From positions 981,730 to 1,045,729 of the forward strand of contig JANPWX010000034.1 of NCBI GenBank assembly GCA_024734555.1: 64,000 nucleotides of DNA, in the 5' to 3' direction. This document shows positions 51,401 to 63,000 of this stretch, piece by piece. The translations under genes and the position numbers were made by a program. Below the pieces are notes generated by a model. That model saw nothing but the letters and a program-made list of their open reading frames with translations. It was not told the DNA's origin and did not search any database. Positions within the stretch are counted from its first letter, which is position 1. Every line of letters begins with the position of its first letter. Source of the DNA: Trochalopteron elliotii. Its lineage: Eukaryota > Chordata > Aves > Passeriformes > Leiothrichidae.

Positions 51401-53170
51401 ATGGGCAGCCTTGCCCTCGTGCTGCAAAGTGAGTGTCAAAGGAGAAGGCTGAGGATGACTTTATAATTCCAGTTTGGATATAAACTGGCTGCAACAAGTG
51501 CCAGAGAATGAGGCTGTTTGGTTGTAGGAACCACGTGTCAGTGATGCCATGCACAGGGCTCTGATAGTACAGGATGCTCTTCCACAAAACCAAGGCACAG
51601 CATCCCATGCTGGTATCCATGTGCTGGTCCTGCTCTTGCACAGGGATCTGGGGGAAGGAACCACCACAGTCCCACCTCATGTCCTCTCAGAAACACGAAA
51701 CAAATATGTCAAGGAACCTGTAAGGTGCCTTGAATAAATACCCCAAACTTTTCTTGTTTTGCTTTTTAAATAACATCTGTGGGTGGCTGGTTTTATAAAC
51801 AACTTTTTTTCCTAAGCCCCCAGCTTTTTGCTTTGGGTTAGACTGATCTGAGTTCACCAGCTGTGGTCTGACCCTTAAAGCCCAGCAGTCTTTGACCTCT
51901 CCAGTAATTGAAGTTTCTCCCTGGAAATCCCACATACAGTAAATCCCAACCCCAATGTCCCAGCTGAATTCCTGCAACGACAGACCACAGAAGCCAAATG
52001 ATTTGGAGGATTGCATTTCTGCTTTGCTGTCATTGCTGTGCAAATAGATGAGAAAAGCAGCAGAGATCCTCATAAAATCTTAAAAAATATGGGGATGAGA
52101 GGAAAGAGGCAGCGATGAGCAGCTCATAAATGATAGGGTGGAAACCTGACTGTAAAACTGTCAGAGTAATGGCAAAATGCAGTTAAGAAGCATGGGAGAC
52201 TCAAATAGAGGAGAGGGGTGACATTTGTGGCCATAGTAAGATCATGTGAAGTAAAGGGAGCAAAAAGAAGCAAAATTGTCCTTCTTGACCATCAGAATTG
52301 CTCCTGACTTGACCTTCAAATGGAGAAAGATGTGTCACAAGCCAGGGCGATGGAGACCGATGTAGCCAAGCCAGGTGAAGAAGTCAGGCATACCAAAGTC
52401 ACCAAAGTTATTGAATGTTGTATCCATTTAATGGAATTCCAAGGGAAAGTTGTTGTTAACTCTAGATGTAGAGATAAAGATGACCAAGCCAAGCCCTGCT
52501 CTCTGTTGGAAAGCATCAAAGAGGCCATTAAGGATTACTAATAAAGAGAGAAATTACTAAATATGGTTCCCATCATAGCTAATGATCAGTTCAAAGAGGC
52601 AGAACATCCATCAAGCATTGCATGTTTCTCCTTACAGTCCCTAAAAAAGGGGTTTATGCAGAGGCTGAGGGGATTCATTTCCTTCTCTAGCACTATCAAA
52701 TACTATTAAATTGTTTCTGTTACACATGGTGAAGCTCAGAGAGGTCCATTCCTACAGTAATGTGAAGCAGGGAGCCCTTGGGGCTAGGTTTTATTGTTGG
52801 TGTAACCCAAAACACCTTCCAAAGGCCATGTCCAGTCTGGCTGTGGGTGTTTGCCAGGCCACGCTGGGGGGAGCAGGGGGAAGCGCCCACAGTGAACTCC
52901 ACCAGGAGCATTTCTGTGTGCGGGCTGGGCCTGGCAATCAGCCCTGGTGGTTTGCAGTGGTGCCTGAATGCAGCCCCTCAGAGTGGGCACTTTGCAGGAG
53001 CACAGGGCTCAGGTGAGCCTCCCTTTGTGCCCAGGTGGGTGCTGTACGAGGAGCCCAACTACCGAGGCCGCATGTACGTGGTGGAGCGCGGAGAGTTCAG
53101 CAGCTTCAACGAGTGGCAGGCGCGCAGCGCCAGCGTCCAGTCCATCAGGAGAGTCGTCAACTACTTCTAG
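45418..53170 (+). CDS. CRYGN: CRYGN, gammaN-crystallin (4 coding exons, complete)
   Basis: Joining 45418-45438, 45897-46145, 47914-48059 and 53035-53170 gives 552 nt, encoding 183 aa and a TAG stop, close to the family's usual length. The product is a two-domain beta/gamma-crystallin with four Greek-key motifs. Each has the aromatic-rich signature followed by F/Y-x-G: FYEGKCFTG (10-18), CFDHPDFRG, IFEGSHFRG and LYEEPNYRG. It ends RRVVNYF. Crystallins of this family are soluble structural proteins of lens fibre cells, and gammaN is also reported in retina. The start is chosen because it is the first ATG after the TATA box, has A at -3 and yields the short MSQYSGK leader matching the family. 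Exon layout is the gammaN hybrid: motifs 1+2 together, 3 and 4 separate. No frameshift or lost residue is seen. CRYGN lies next to RHEB in mammals too, supporting orthology. Confidence 0.97.
45439..45896 (+). other. CRYGN: CRYGN intron 1
   Basis: A 458-nt, CpG-containing intron continuous with the GC-rich promoter region. No other feature is seen. Confidence 0.9.
45897..46145 (+). CDS. CRYGN: CRYGN coding exon 2 (residues 8-90, Greek-key motifs 1 and 2)
   Basis: The acceptor is tccctccctcag and the donor is atg|gtgagt. The exon is 249 nt, exactly 83 codons, phase 0 at both ends. It starts I-T-F-Y-E-G-K and ends C-R-P-I-G-M. Cysteines at 15, 24 and 27 cluster in motif 1, as in other gamma-crystallins. 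Both motifs of the N-terminal domain are in this one exon. The exon is GC- and CpG-rich, producing long overlapping frames that are not genes. Confidence 0.97.
46146..47913 (+). other. CRYGN: CRYGN intron 2
   Basis: A 1.8-kb intron separating the N-terminal domain exon from motif 3. No repeats of known family and no other coding exon are seen; ORFs of 90-120 codons here look accidental. Confidence 0.9.
47914..48059 (+). CDS. CRYGN: CRYGN coding exon 3 (residues 91-139, Greek-key motif 3)
   Basis: The acceptor is ttttgtccccag and the donor is gc|gtaagt at 48060. The 146-nt exon starts H-G-E-H-Y-R-I-E-I-F and ends V-Y-G-D-G plus two bases of Ala139. It carries motif 3 alone, as in beta-crystallin genes. 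Confidence 0.97.
48060..53034 (+). other. CRYGN: CRYGN intron 3
   Basis: A 5.0-kb intron between motifs 3 and 4. It contains a short CTGC microsatellite (48315-48331), a promoter-like TATATAAAG at 49312-49320 with no gene after it, and a lysine-rich 73-codon ORF at 52320-52541 of unknown status. No recognised transposon. Confidence 0.85.
48315..48331 (+). repeat. Short (CTGC)n microsatellite
   Basis: About four CTGC/CCTG units lie within a C/T-rich stretch in CRYGN intron 3. Confidence 0.8.
53035..53170 (+). CDS. CRYGN: CRYGN terminal coding exon 4 (residues 139-183, Greek-key motif 4)
   Basis: The acceptor is ccctttgtgcccag. The 136-nt coding part completes Ala139 and reads W-V-L-Y-E-E-P-N-Y-R-G through I-R-R-V-V-N-Y-F to TAG (53168-53170). 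It carries motif 4 alone and is very GC-rich compared with the flanking intron. Confidence 0.97.
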
Positions 53171-53270
53171 CTGAGCTTCCACCCTGCCAGCCATGGCCCG
53201 CTGAGACTGAGCATCACCCTCCCCTCCACTCACTGACCCCTGGAATAAATTGTCAAACACCAGCTGTTGG
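53171..53270 (+). other. CRYGN: CRYGN 3' untranslated region
   Basis: A short 3' UTR of about 95-100 nt between the stop and the inferred cleavage site after the AATAAA. The end is inferred from the signal. Confidence 0.7.
53244..53249 (+). terminator. CRYGN: Polyadenylation signal of CRYGN
   Basis: A canonical AATAAA lies 74 nt after the stop codon, followed by GT- and T-rich sequence (ctgttggctc, then a T run at 53281-53288). Confidence 0.8.
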
Positions 53271-54939
53271 CTCTAAGCACTTTTTTTTCCCGTAACTAAC
53301 ATGACTTCAAGAGAGAAGAGGCTTGTAATCTTTCTAAGCTTGATTTACACGCTGTGAATTTGCTTTCTTACTCTGCAGTGGTTTATAAGGAGGACATGGG
53401 AGGATGGGCCAGAACTGGTGGTGACAACCAGATCTAGGAACACGCCTGCTGTTGTGGTTGTGGTCTGACATGTTCCCTCTGCCCTGACCAGGGCCACCAT
53501 GTGATGGCTGCAGCTGACTCCTGATGCCTGGAGAGTCACGTTGATGCACACATGGGTGGGGAGCGCAGGCGCAGAGCCATTGGAGGCCATGTGAGGACAC
53601 ACATGAGGATCATAGCAGGAGCTGAGCGACTTGTGGGGTCTGTTTGAGCATGACATGCTGGTCTTGATAAAAAGGTGAAAGCAAACATTCATCCTGAGCT
53701 ACTTTAACTTTAGATCAGTACACATTAAAAATATATATTAAAAAAAACCCCAAGCCTGAAGCACAAAACCTGAGCAGCCTTCTCTTTGTTCCCTCAGCCC
53801 TTCAGATGACAATGACATTTTAAGGGATCAGCAGCAAAGGAAAACAGCCACTGCACTGCCATTTATTTTCACAACCCTCTTCCCATCTTTCTGCCCCTTC
53901 AGTGTTCCTGGTCCATCCCAGTTGTTTTGGGATGCCCCTGAACCCCATTCCATGGCTGGCAGTTGGGATGGGAACCACTCTGTCCCTTCAGCTAGGGACT
54001 GCCCTTCCAGCTGGGCACTTCCCCTGGCATGCAGCCCCCAATAGTGCAGTAGCCTCCCTTCTGTAAAATCATGAACTGTGCTCAGCATTAGCTAGTGTGT
54101 TTCCAGCTATTTCAGAAAGGGGTAATTTTATTCTCTTCACTCTGTTACTCTATTAACTGTTAAGCCTTGGCTCTCTGATAGATCCTGACAGGCGCAGGCA
54201 TGGTGCCGGCAGAGCTGCAAAGCTCTGTGTTAATTCAGTGGGAAGGCTGCTGATCTAACCCCAGCCCCAGCCCTCTGAAGAGACATGAGTGAGGCTGACA
54301 GGTCCCCAGGACACTGGAGTGTGTGTGCCTTCAGGGCTGCTCTGCTTTGCAGGTCTGACATGGGAATCTGCCCTTCCCTGAGCGATGGGGAGGAGCAGCA
54401 CTGTGCTCTGTGCCAGGGGCTGGTTGGTCCCGTGCTGCATCCCAGTCTGACACTGGATCCACCTGCCATTCCACCAACTCACACTCATCCACCTTGTCAT
54501 TCATCTTCCACTTGGATCTTGGCTCCCTGTGGCTCTCTACCAGTACCAGGACTGGGGTGACTGGTAACAACTGGGCCTGTGTGAGGACATGTGCTGTTCC
54601 CGTGATGAAGTGACACCCTTGGTAGAGTTGCATCAACTGAGATTTGCCCCAGCTGCACATACCCTGTATATGTCTTATGAGGAGATATGGAAATGCAAAA
54701 AAAAAATTCCACCTTGTGAATTTAACAGCAGTCTGGGTGGTGTCTGCCTTAGCAGAGATACAGACAATCATGTCCTCCTGTAGACAGCCTGTTGTCTGGA
54801 TGTATCCTCCATGCAAATCATCACAGAAGCACTTAGTTACACCAGCTCAGCTCTGGACTTCAGTGGCCATGTCCTGGGTGGCTTGTGGTGATGTGGTCCA
54901 TTATGGCTGTAAAAATATTTAAGATCTTTAATGGGTTGC

Positions 54940-56730
54940 AAGGTATTTCTGTGTCAGAGAAGGCAGGGAAATGATTCATTCATTGAGTGGGATGCACAAA
55001 TGTACAACTCGTGCATCAACTCTTGCGTATTTCATTTTCTTTTAATTAGATGCAGCTTATGAAAGATTTTAGGAGTCCTTCCAGGATTAGCATTGCTCTT
55101 GCCTCATGAAGAATGTAATCGGCTCCTGAGCAAAATGCACTCTATTAAAAGTTAATATTCAGTCACATGCAGTGCTCTCTGTTATGACCTCCTGGACATT
55201 AATCTGTTAAAAAAACCCCAAAGTGGTCCCAGAGAAAGACAAGCATCGAATTGTGATGAGCTTTAAAGGAGGCTTTTCATTCATTTGAAACACATTCAGT
55301 GTCATGGTGCAGCATGAAGGATAAAGAAACAAAGGCTTTAAAATTTACAATAACTGGGGTCCCAGATGCTCCAAGTATTTGGAGGACAAAAGAAAAGAAA
55401 ATAGAGAACAACCATCCACCCACATTCCCCTGGGAACAACAGAATAAGCCCAGACACCCCCACATCTGGGTTTCTCAACACTCTGTGCACACAGCCGGGA
55501 GGGTGACTGTCCCACTGATGTTGGGGTCAGAGCTGTGACATCACAGATATTCTGCTCTATGGCTCCCAGTGGTCAGAGCAGTGTTAGAGGGACCCACTGA
55601 CATCCCTGCCCGTCCCCAGTGGAAGCGTGGGACTGTGCACGTACACACAGCTGTACAGGCTGACTCCAGCATCCAGCCACTGTGTGCAAGCCCACTTTAT
55701 CTACACACTTCAAACTAATTATTTGTTTATATGGTCTAGTAGATTAATATTCACTGCTTAAATTGTGGAAATATACTTAAGATCCCAGTCCTGGACTGAG
55801 CCATGCCTTGTGCTAGGAGTTAAAAGTATAAAAAATGCAGTCTGGTTGATCTGTGCTGTTGTGGAAGCCTGTTTGTAACCAGCCAGCGAATGTTTAGCTA
55901 CCTATAGCACTTTTCACACAAGTCTGTAATATGCCTACAGAGTAAACATTCATCATTTATTGACATCTGATATCCCATTTATGAGCACAGTCTCAGTGCA
56001 AAGAGCTGGTCCCATGTGAAGGCTGTTTAAAAATTTCCTCTGTGTGCACAAGCCTAATCTCGCTAAAAACTGGCAGCGGGGAATTGAATTCCATCTATTT
56101 TTTGCTTATTTGAAACCTAAGTAGGGTGGCCATGGGCCTAATCCAAACACTGATGCTGCAGGAACATGCATTGCGTTGGCAGTAGGGGAACGTGGCTCTC
56201 GTTCTCTTCCTTTTCCCTCCCCCTCCTTGCTAAATCTGCACTTGTTTAAAGGACAGAACGTACAGATCCCATATGCTTGCTAGTGGCTCGTTGGTGGGTT
56301 TTTTTCCCTAAAAAAAAAAAAAAAAAGAAAAAGAGTTTATTGACATTGCTCTAGTATGAAATGGTATGATTTGTGAGTTTATAGCGTATAAAATATAAAT
56401 GACAAAAATGCCAGCTCGATGTGAAGTGGATGTGAGATTGTGCAGCAGAGGTTTGAGCTGCACATCATTAAACTGTATGGCTGAATGAGCTCTGCTACGT
56501 GAACCGAGGAGGCAAGCAATGGATTAAGGAAACTGGAAACTATTCCACAAAATGCCGAAGATGAAACAAAGATTCAAAATGAACAAAAGGGACAAGTTAT
56601 TAATTACAACAGAGAGAACTAAATGAAATCAGCTCCATCTGGAAAACCAGGAAAACCCTAATAATCAGCATTACTGTGCTTGGCTAAGCTGCTGCAGTGT
56701 AATATTCAGAATAACTTTGAATTACATCTG
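54940..56730. promoter_or_regulatory. Candidate cluster of conserved non-coding elements
   Basis: Several blocks (about 54940-55260, 55690-56130 and 56330-56720) are AT-rich without simple repeats. They are dense in homeodomain and bHLH/POU-like words, such as ttttaattagatgc, gattaatattcactg, gttattaattacaac and a few isolated CpGs. They resemble developmental enhancers by texture. Conservation was not tested. Confidence 0.3.
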
Positions 56731-57326
56731 GCCCCAAAGCAAATAGCTCCTGCCAGAATGCCTGCACACACGAACGTCCTTTCTTTGTAGCTGAATAATG
56801 TGCAAATTTGATAGAATATCTCTTTCAAATGAATCCTTGGAAGATATCTGAGGAACTGCAGGGCTTTTGCCTTGCTATACTGCTTGGTATATGTACATAT
56901 AGTGAAGGTAAGGAGGAAACTGCCTACTGATCCACTGCTGGCACGTGTGATGTCATGTTCAAATGAATCTCTCCTCATGGCTTACAGAGGCGAAAGGGCT
57001 GCACAGTCACCTCCCTTCTCTGGGGAATCAAAGAGGTGTTATCCTGCTATTGAGGCTGCTCCACACTCACACCTTCCTGTGTTTTTTTCTCTCCTATTCC
57101 AGAGACAGCTCTCTGGACCTGGCAGGAATGAATTCACTCCTTGGTAACTGCTAGAGCTGTTTTATTACTTCTTTAAGTAGAAAGTCTGGCTCAACAGTGA
57201 CCTCTTTGACTGAGTGCAGAATGGAAATGAAGAGCTTCAAAAGGTCTCTCCAAAGTCTGGCACCAGGAGAAGAACCCTGGTCATTGTTAAAACCTAAGCA
57301 ATGGCAAGGTAAAAATGTAGAGAGAA

Positions 57327-57515
57327 CACAGTGACTGGGCTCTGGAAGAGATTGCCCAGAGAGCATGTGGAGTCTCCTTCCCTGTAGATATTCAAAAGCT
57401 CTTTGGACACAGTCCAAATAATGTGCTCCAGAGGACCCTGCTTGAGCAGGAAGGTTGGACCAGATGTCCTTCAGTGATTCCTTCCAACCTCACCCATTCT
57501 GTGTTTCGGTGATAC
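57327..57515 (+). mobile_element. CR1 LINE fragment (3' end)
   Basis: CR1 landmarks are 'ctggaagagattgcccagag', ctgcttgagcaggaaggttg, gaccagatgtcctt, ccttccaacctcaccca and the terminal ttctgtg-type ending with a further cggtgat. It is short and non-coding. Confidence 0.88.
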
Positions 57516-59248
57516 TTGGGACCATTGATAGATATTCTGGCTCCCATGCTTCATCTAGTTTGGTTTTCACTTTCTTTACTTTTCACATTTTCTTCAATGT
57601 TGTATTGAAGTCAAAGGAAAATTAACTTGGGTGAAAACACATTTGGCCTTGAAATTTTTACTATGCATGGACTCAAACTCTTGTCCAGCAGTAAATCTGA
57701 GATAGTTAACAAGTCCTGAACCAGATAATATCTGTGTAATGTGGTCAGCATCATCAACATTGCAAATGGTGATTTATCTGGTGTTTTAATCTTAAATAAT
57801 CTGGTTAATTGGACAGGTTAAACTCAGTTAAATCAACCTTCAGTGGTTGAGGCTCATGTAGCCTGGTGTCCTTTTTTTCTTCCAAGAGTAACCCTTCAGT
57901 CAGCAGAAGAGGTGCAATAGCATCCCATAATTTGAGCTGTTCCCATATTTACTGGTGGCTGTGACAGAAACCAAACACACATGGAAAAGAGTGGAAAAGG
58001 ACAGAAATAAAACAAATATTAATTTTCTATGGAGCAACAGGAGCACTGAAGAAAGAGCAAGTGAGTGTACCAGGTTTTCCATGGACAGCTGACCATCTTT
58101 ACATGATTCAGAATGAGACAGTTTGTAATCAAGTCAAGCTGTTCTGGTTTAAGCATGCAAACATATGGAGGAATGTACCAGCGTATTCAGTCAAATTGTC
58201 CGTGAAGTACACATGAAATTGTACAGAAATTGTTAATGTAAATTCCTTCTTTGGATATGACGATCTCTAGTGGATTGCAGTAAATCCACATGTCCTGTAG
58301 GCATTCACACCTGCACTCACACAGTCCAAAAAGCACTGAATGCTGCCTCTCAGTCAGAATGGTTTCATGTGCTCCTGCTACGGAGTTTGGAATGGTGAAG
58401 TATCAGTCCCTGCTACTCCATGGAAAAAAATGCAATTTTAAAAATATTTGGTTAACTCATTGCAGCAGTTCTGGTATGCTGCCACTCAGTTTGTTTAGCC
58501 TGATATAAACTAAGCTCTTTTCTCATGTAAGTATTTCTTAGTGGCCACCAGTGCTGCTCATCATCTGTGATGGGGTAAGTGAGCAATGCAACTCCTTCTC
58601 TGCAAGACACCACACCAGGCAAGGCTCACGGTCAGCACAGGTCTGTTCATGTTTTGGGAGAGGTGCTTTTAAAGCTTTGACGTTGCTGCCCTGTGATTGT
58701 GGTGGTGAGGAGGTGGGTGAATGGTCCTGACTCATAGATGGGCAAAACTCTGTGGTTTCAGCTGACCTTACCCTTGCTTTTTTTTTTTTTTTGGTGCTGT
58801 TGGAAACCAACAGCTTAGAGAGAAATAGCAAAAGACTATTCTGTTCATGGGACAGACCTCTTCCTTGCATGCTTTGCTGAAGGTGGCCACCACTAAAACC
58901 AGTCCCTTACAGGCACATGAACCAGTGCTACAGATATATATAAGGTGCCAGCACACAAGTGAGCCCTCTCCAACCCAGAAACACACCTAACACTATGAAC
59001 TTCCTTTAGTTCTGCAGGGCAGGCTGTACATAAATCCTGCTCTTAAATCAAGTTTTCAGGAAGACAGCACAGTGTGGGCCACTCCACACACAGAGCTGAC
59101 CTGCTAAACTCCATGAGGGCAACAGCTGCTCCAGCAATGTAAGTGGGAATTCAAAACTGCTGAGATTTGCAAAACTTTATATTGTTGTTGTTGGTTTTCT
59201 TGGCTGGTAATGCAAGAAGAAAACAGTAACATTTGAGTCATATGAACC

Positions 59249-59289
59249 AATAATAATAGTAGTAGTAGTAATAATAATAATAATAGTAT
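59249..59289 (+). repeat. AAT/AGT trinucleotide microsatellite
   Basis: About 13 trinucleotide units of aat with an internal agt run (taatagtagtagtagtaataat), interrupted only by unit switches. Confidence 0.9.
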
Positions 59290-60007
59290 TTCAAAAGTTT
59301 TATTTTGTGTGAGTCCTGCTATTATTGACTTGCCCTTCAAAATTATTCTTCTGAAAATAATAAAGCCTCTTTTTTTTTCACTGAGAGCTGGGACCAGATT
59401 CATTTGTCATCTGCCTTCTAAAAAGAGAGGAAAAAACCCAGGCAAACACCATTTTGACTTCTGGAATTTGTCATTTGTGTTCAGGTCTCTCTGTAGAGTT
59501 GGCAATCAGCATTTCACAGGTTTCAGACTTCTCTTCTTAAAACTTATTAATAAATGATATTTAATAGTCAGCTCCCTTGACAATTAAACATCACACATCC
59601 TATCAGAACCAGGGGCTTCCACAACACTGGAAATACTTCTGCTTATACTGAATGATTCTTGTTTTCAGCTGCATTCAGACAATACAGGTTTGGAAACACA
59701 CACAAAAAAAAATTCTGGTAGGAATCCAAAATCTCTGTAACAACCCCCCAGGCCTGGGATTTGTCTAATAGTTTGCTATTAAAGGGTTCTTTGGCTGGAA
59801 AGAAGTACCAGACAGTGCTTCCCTTGTTCTAGTTCTTTGTTTATTTTTTTTCCTTTTTCTTTTAATTTGGTATTTGACTCCTCAGCATGAACTTACTGTC
59901 AAGATGATGGAAGCTCCAGGGGAGGACAGAGATTACCAGCTTCTCAAAGTTTGCACTGATTTTTTGCAGGAGTTGTTCCTTCCCCAACACCTCCCAAGCA
60001 AGGCAGA

Positions 60008-60050
60008 ATAACAATAGCATGAATAATAGCAACAACAACAATAATAAAAG
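60008..60050 (+). repeat. AAT/AAC-rich imperfect microsatellite
   Basis: An imperfect run of aataac, aatagc, aacaac and aataat units. It is short and degenerate. Confidence 0.7.
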
Positions 60051-63000
60051 CATTCAAATCAGTGATTTTTCCACATAGGTTCAAATCACCTCTTGAAAGA
60101 CACAGCAGAGCATTTTAGCTTGTGTGGAAAAGACCCAAAACTGCACCAGGAGTTGTCAGTCCCAGTCCTTTGCTGTTCCTGCCTTCTGCTGGGTGCAGCA
60201 GTGCTCTGATTTCCCGGCAGTACAAGGTGATTACCCAGCACTGAAGGCAATTAGTGTGAATTAGGGCAGGCCCAGAGCTGTGCCTTGGCTCCTGCAGACT
60301 GTCCCAGAGGGACACCGGCTGCTTTAGGAGGCTGGTGCAGAACTGGCTCATCAAGCAAGCCAGATAGTTCAATCACATTTATTTAGCATGACTGCACCAA
60401 TTTACCACAGCTGAATAGCTGGCCCACAGCGTGCACATGTTCCTAGATGGTTAAAAGTCATTCTTCACATTTCCCTTCCTGTTCAAGTGCTCCAAGGCTG
60501 CATATTTCAGTAGTGCCTCTGGAAAGTAGCTATTGTTTTTATCTTTTCAGTGGTTTAGTTGTGAAATTCATGCTTGGAGAAGGGGTGGAGGAAAGTCCCA
60601 GAACAGCCAACCGAGGTAAATAGCATTTCCTCTGTCCTAATTCTTTTCTTCTGTCACTTCTGTGCCTTTGCAACTCCCTGAGAATCCATCTCCATGCCTT
60701 AAACATCAGATATTTGCTGACACCCTTGCAGAGTGCTGATTAGATGAAAACAGTATGTCAGGTTTAAGGCTGGAATTGAATTAAGGCCATTTGTCTAATC
60801 AGCTTCTCTTTTCCTTCACCAACACAAAAATCAGAGTAGAAAGCACCTTCCTCATTAAAAAAGAGTAACGGACACCAAAGCAAATTTAGAGTGGAGAGAG
60901 GGAAAGTATATTCCCTAAGTTAATAACCTTAGCTAATGCAACTGACTTGAGTTAATTGAAGTCAGTTGTAGAACTGGGCTCTGAATCTTTTCCTCATTGT
61001 ATGGCTCAGCCAGCAGGGAACCCAAGGGTTAACAGCAAAACTGCTGGTCCCCTTTTTACATATCTGTATGACCATTACTTATTATCATAAGTAATGCATA
61101 TTTTGAGCAATTGCATCCAAAATGAACAGATCTGTGAGAGGAGATGGATCACTCACACAGCAGAACAGGAAGAGTCCTCAGCTGCCTTCCAAAAGCAGGG
61201 GGTGGTTATTTCCTAGGTCCTAGTGCCTTCCCCAGTGTATCCCGAGGCTCAAACACTTAATCAGCATGATTATCATCACACAAATGCTGCCAGAGAGTCT
61301 GATTTGCACAGTTACTTCTTTGCTAAATGAATAACCTTTCCAAAACCCAGTGATTCTGGAGCCTCTGTCATAATTCTTCTGCATTTTGGACAGCTTTTCT
61401 GCCTGCTTGGGGTTTGGTGCTTGTGTAAAGAGGTGTAATAAGAAAAGTTATTCACAGGAGAGTGTAAGATAAAGCAGGAAGCTCAGCCTGATTGAACCAA
61501 GGCCTCATCCTCCTGGGGCTGAAGCCTGGCCATGGTGTGAGCAGATGCAGCAGCTCCTTTTGCTATTTCAGGGGGAACTGATCTGCTCAGAATAGGAGAG
61601 GGATTTTATTCTGGGTGAGCAGATGTTTTGTTGAAGTGGTGTAAGCAGCAGGGAATGGTGCTGGGTCTGTGTATTTCCTTTGTCCTTGGATCTCAGTGGG
61701 TGCATCGCTGCTGCCTTGCGACACTTCCTTTGTTGGCATGACCAAGGGCAAATTCTGTGTGAGTCCACCCTGCCTCAGACCCCCAGAAAGTCCCTGCTGT
61801 GACAACAGTCCAGGCTGAGATTTATGGGGGTATGTCAGAAGCAGCTTCCCAAAGCACCCCTTTGGCTGCAGTGGACAACCAACAACCCGTGAGTGACTTG
61901 GCTGAGCCTCCTGGCCTTGGTTTCCTTGCACAGGTTCTCTTTGTCCCCCTTTGGAGGTGGAATGGGGGAGACCAGCTGCCCTACACCTCCAGAACCAGGG
62001 CTGAGCCCCAGGGCACTCTGGTGCTTTTTGCTCACCCTTTCCCAGAGCTTCACCTCTGCTGCAAGAGCTTCACAAGCCATGTGTAAGTGCCTGTGACTTT
62101 TCTCTGTGCCAATTTATTCTTGAATGCCATCAGAATATAGCACCAAGCTGCCTAAGGAGCCCAGGGCCCTCTCTCTCTCACCCTTTACAGCCTTAGTTCT
62201 TGGCTTCTTCTCTGAGTCACAAAATGTCCCTTTCCCTGCAGACAACTCACTGCTCTTTATCTCGTTTCTTCTCCATTTCTCTCTCTCTTTCTCTTAAATA
62301 GTTGGCAGGAGGCCCTTTCTTTCCTAACTTCCAGTCATTTTTGCCAGGTGACCCTGTGAGTAATCTCCCCCAACAAATAAGTGAAGGCCTAGTTAAACGA
62401 CCACTTCTGGCAGGAAGAATGTTCCTCTTTTGAACCCCCTCATTATTCTCTCCAGTGGGTCTCTCAGGCAAACAACACAAAATCCAGATCACCCTCATCC
62501 CCAGACCAGACACAGCTCTGTGGCACATGCACGTGGTTCTTATTTCCCCCCCAGAGAACAGCTCTGGGAAGAAGTTAACCTCTTGAGGCCAGGAAAAAGG
62601 CAGCAGAGAACTTAATAGCTTCAGTGATTCACACACAATATTCCATAAAGTGGCACGGCAATTGCCTTTATTTTCCAGAGTCACGCACAACTAGTATTAT
62701 TTTTTTTTTGGTCAAGTTTAACCCAACAGGCATTTTAAATGTCACGGTTTATATCCTCGATGAATTTCACTTGTGAGTGTTGTTGCTAAGACAGACCATA
62801 TTGTGGCATCAATGTTTAATCAGGCTGTTCCCTCAAACTCATCAGGGAGTTCTGTCTGAGATCTGGTGGTATAAATCATGAAGTTTTGCTGTTAGCAATT
62901 TTTATTACTCACTTTATGCCTCTTTGTGAAAAGGAAGGGAAGATAAAAGGAGAGGGAGTGAGTTTAACTGGAAAATTAAATATTACAACCTTTCTGATGA

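Noticed and set aside
54331..54816. 161-codon minus-strand ORF downstream of CRYGN
   Set aside because: No domain, and it overlaps other random frames on both strands.
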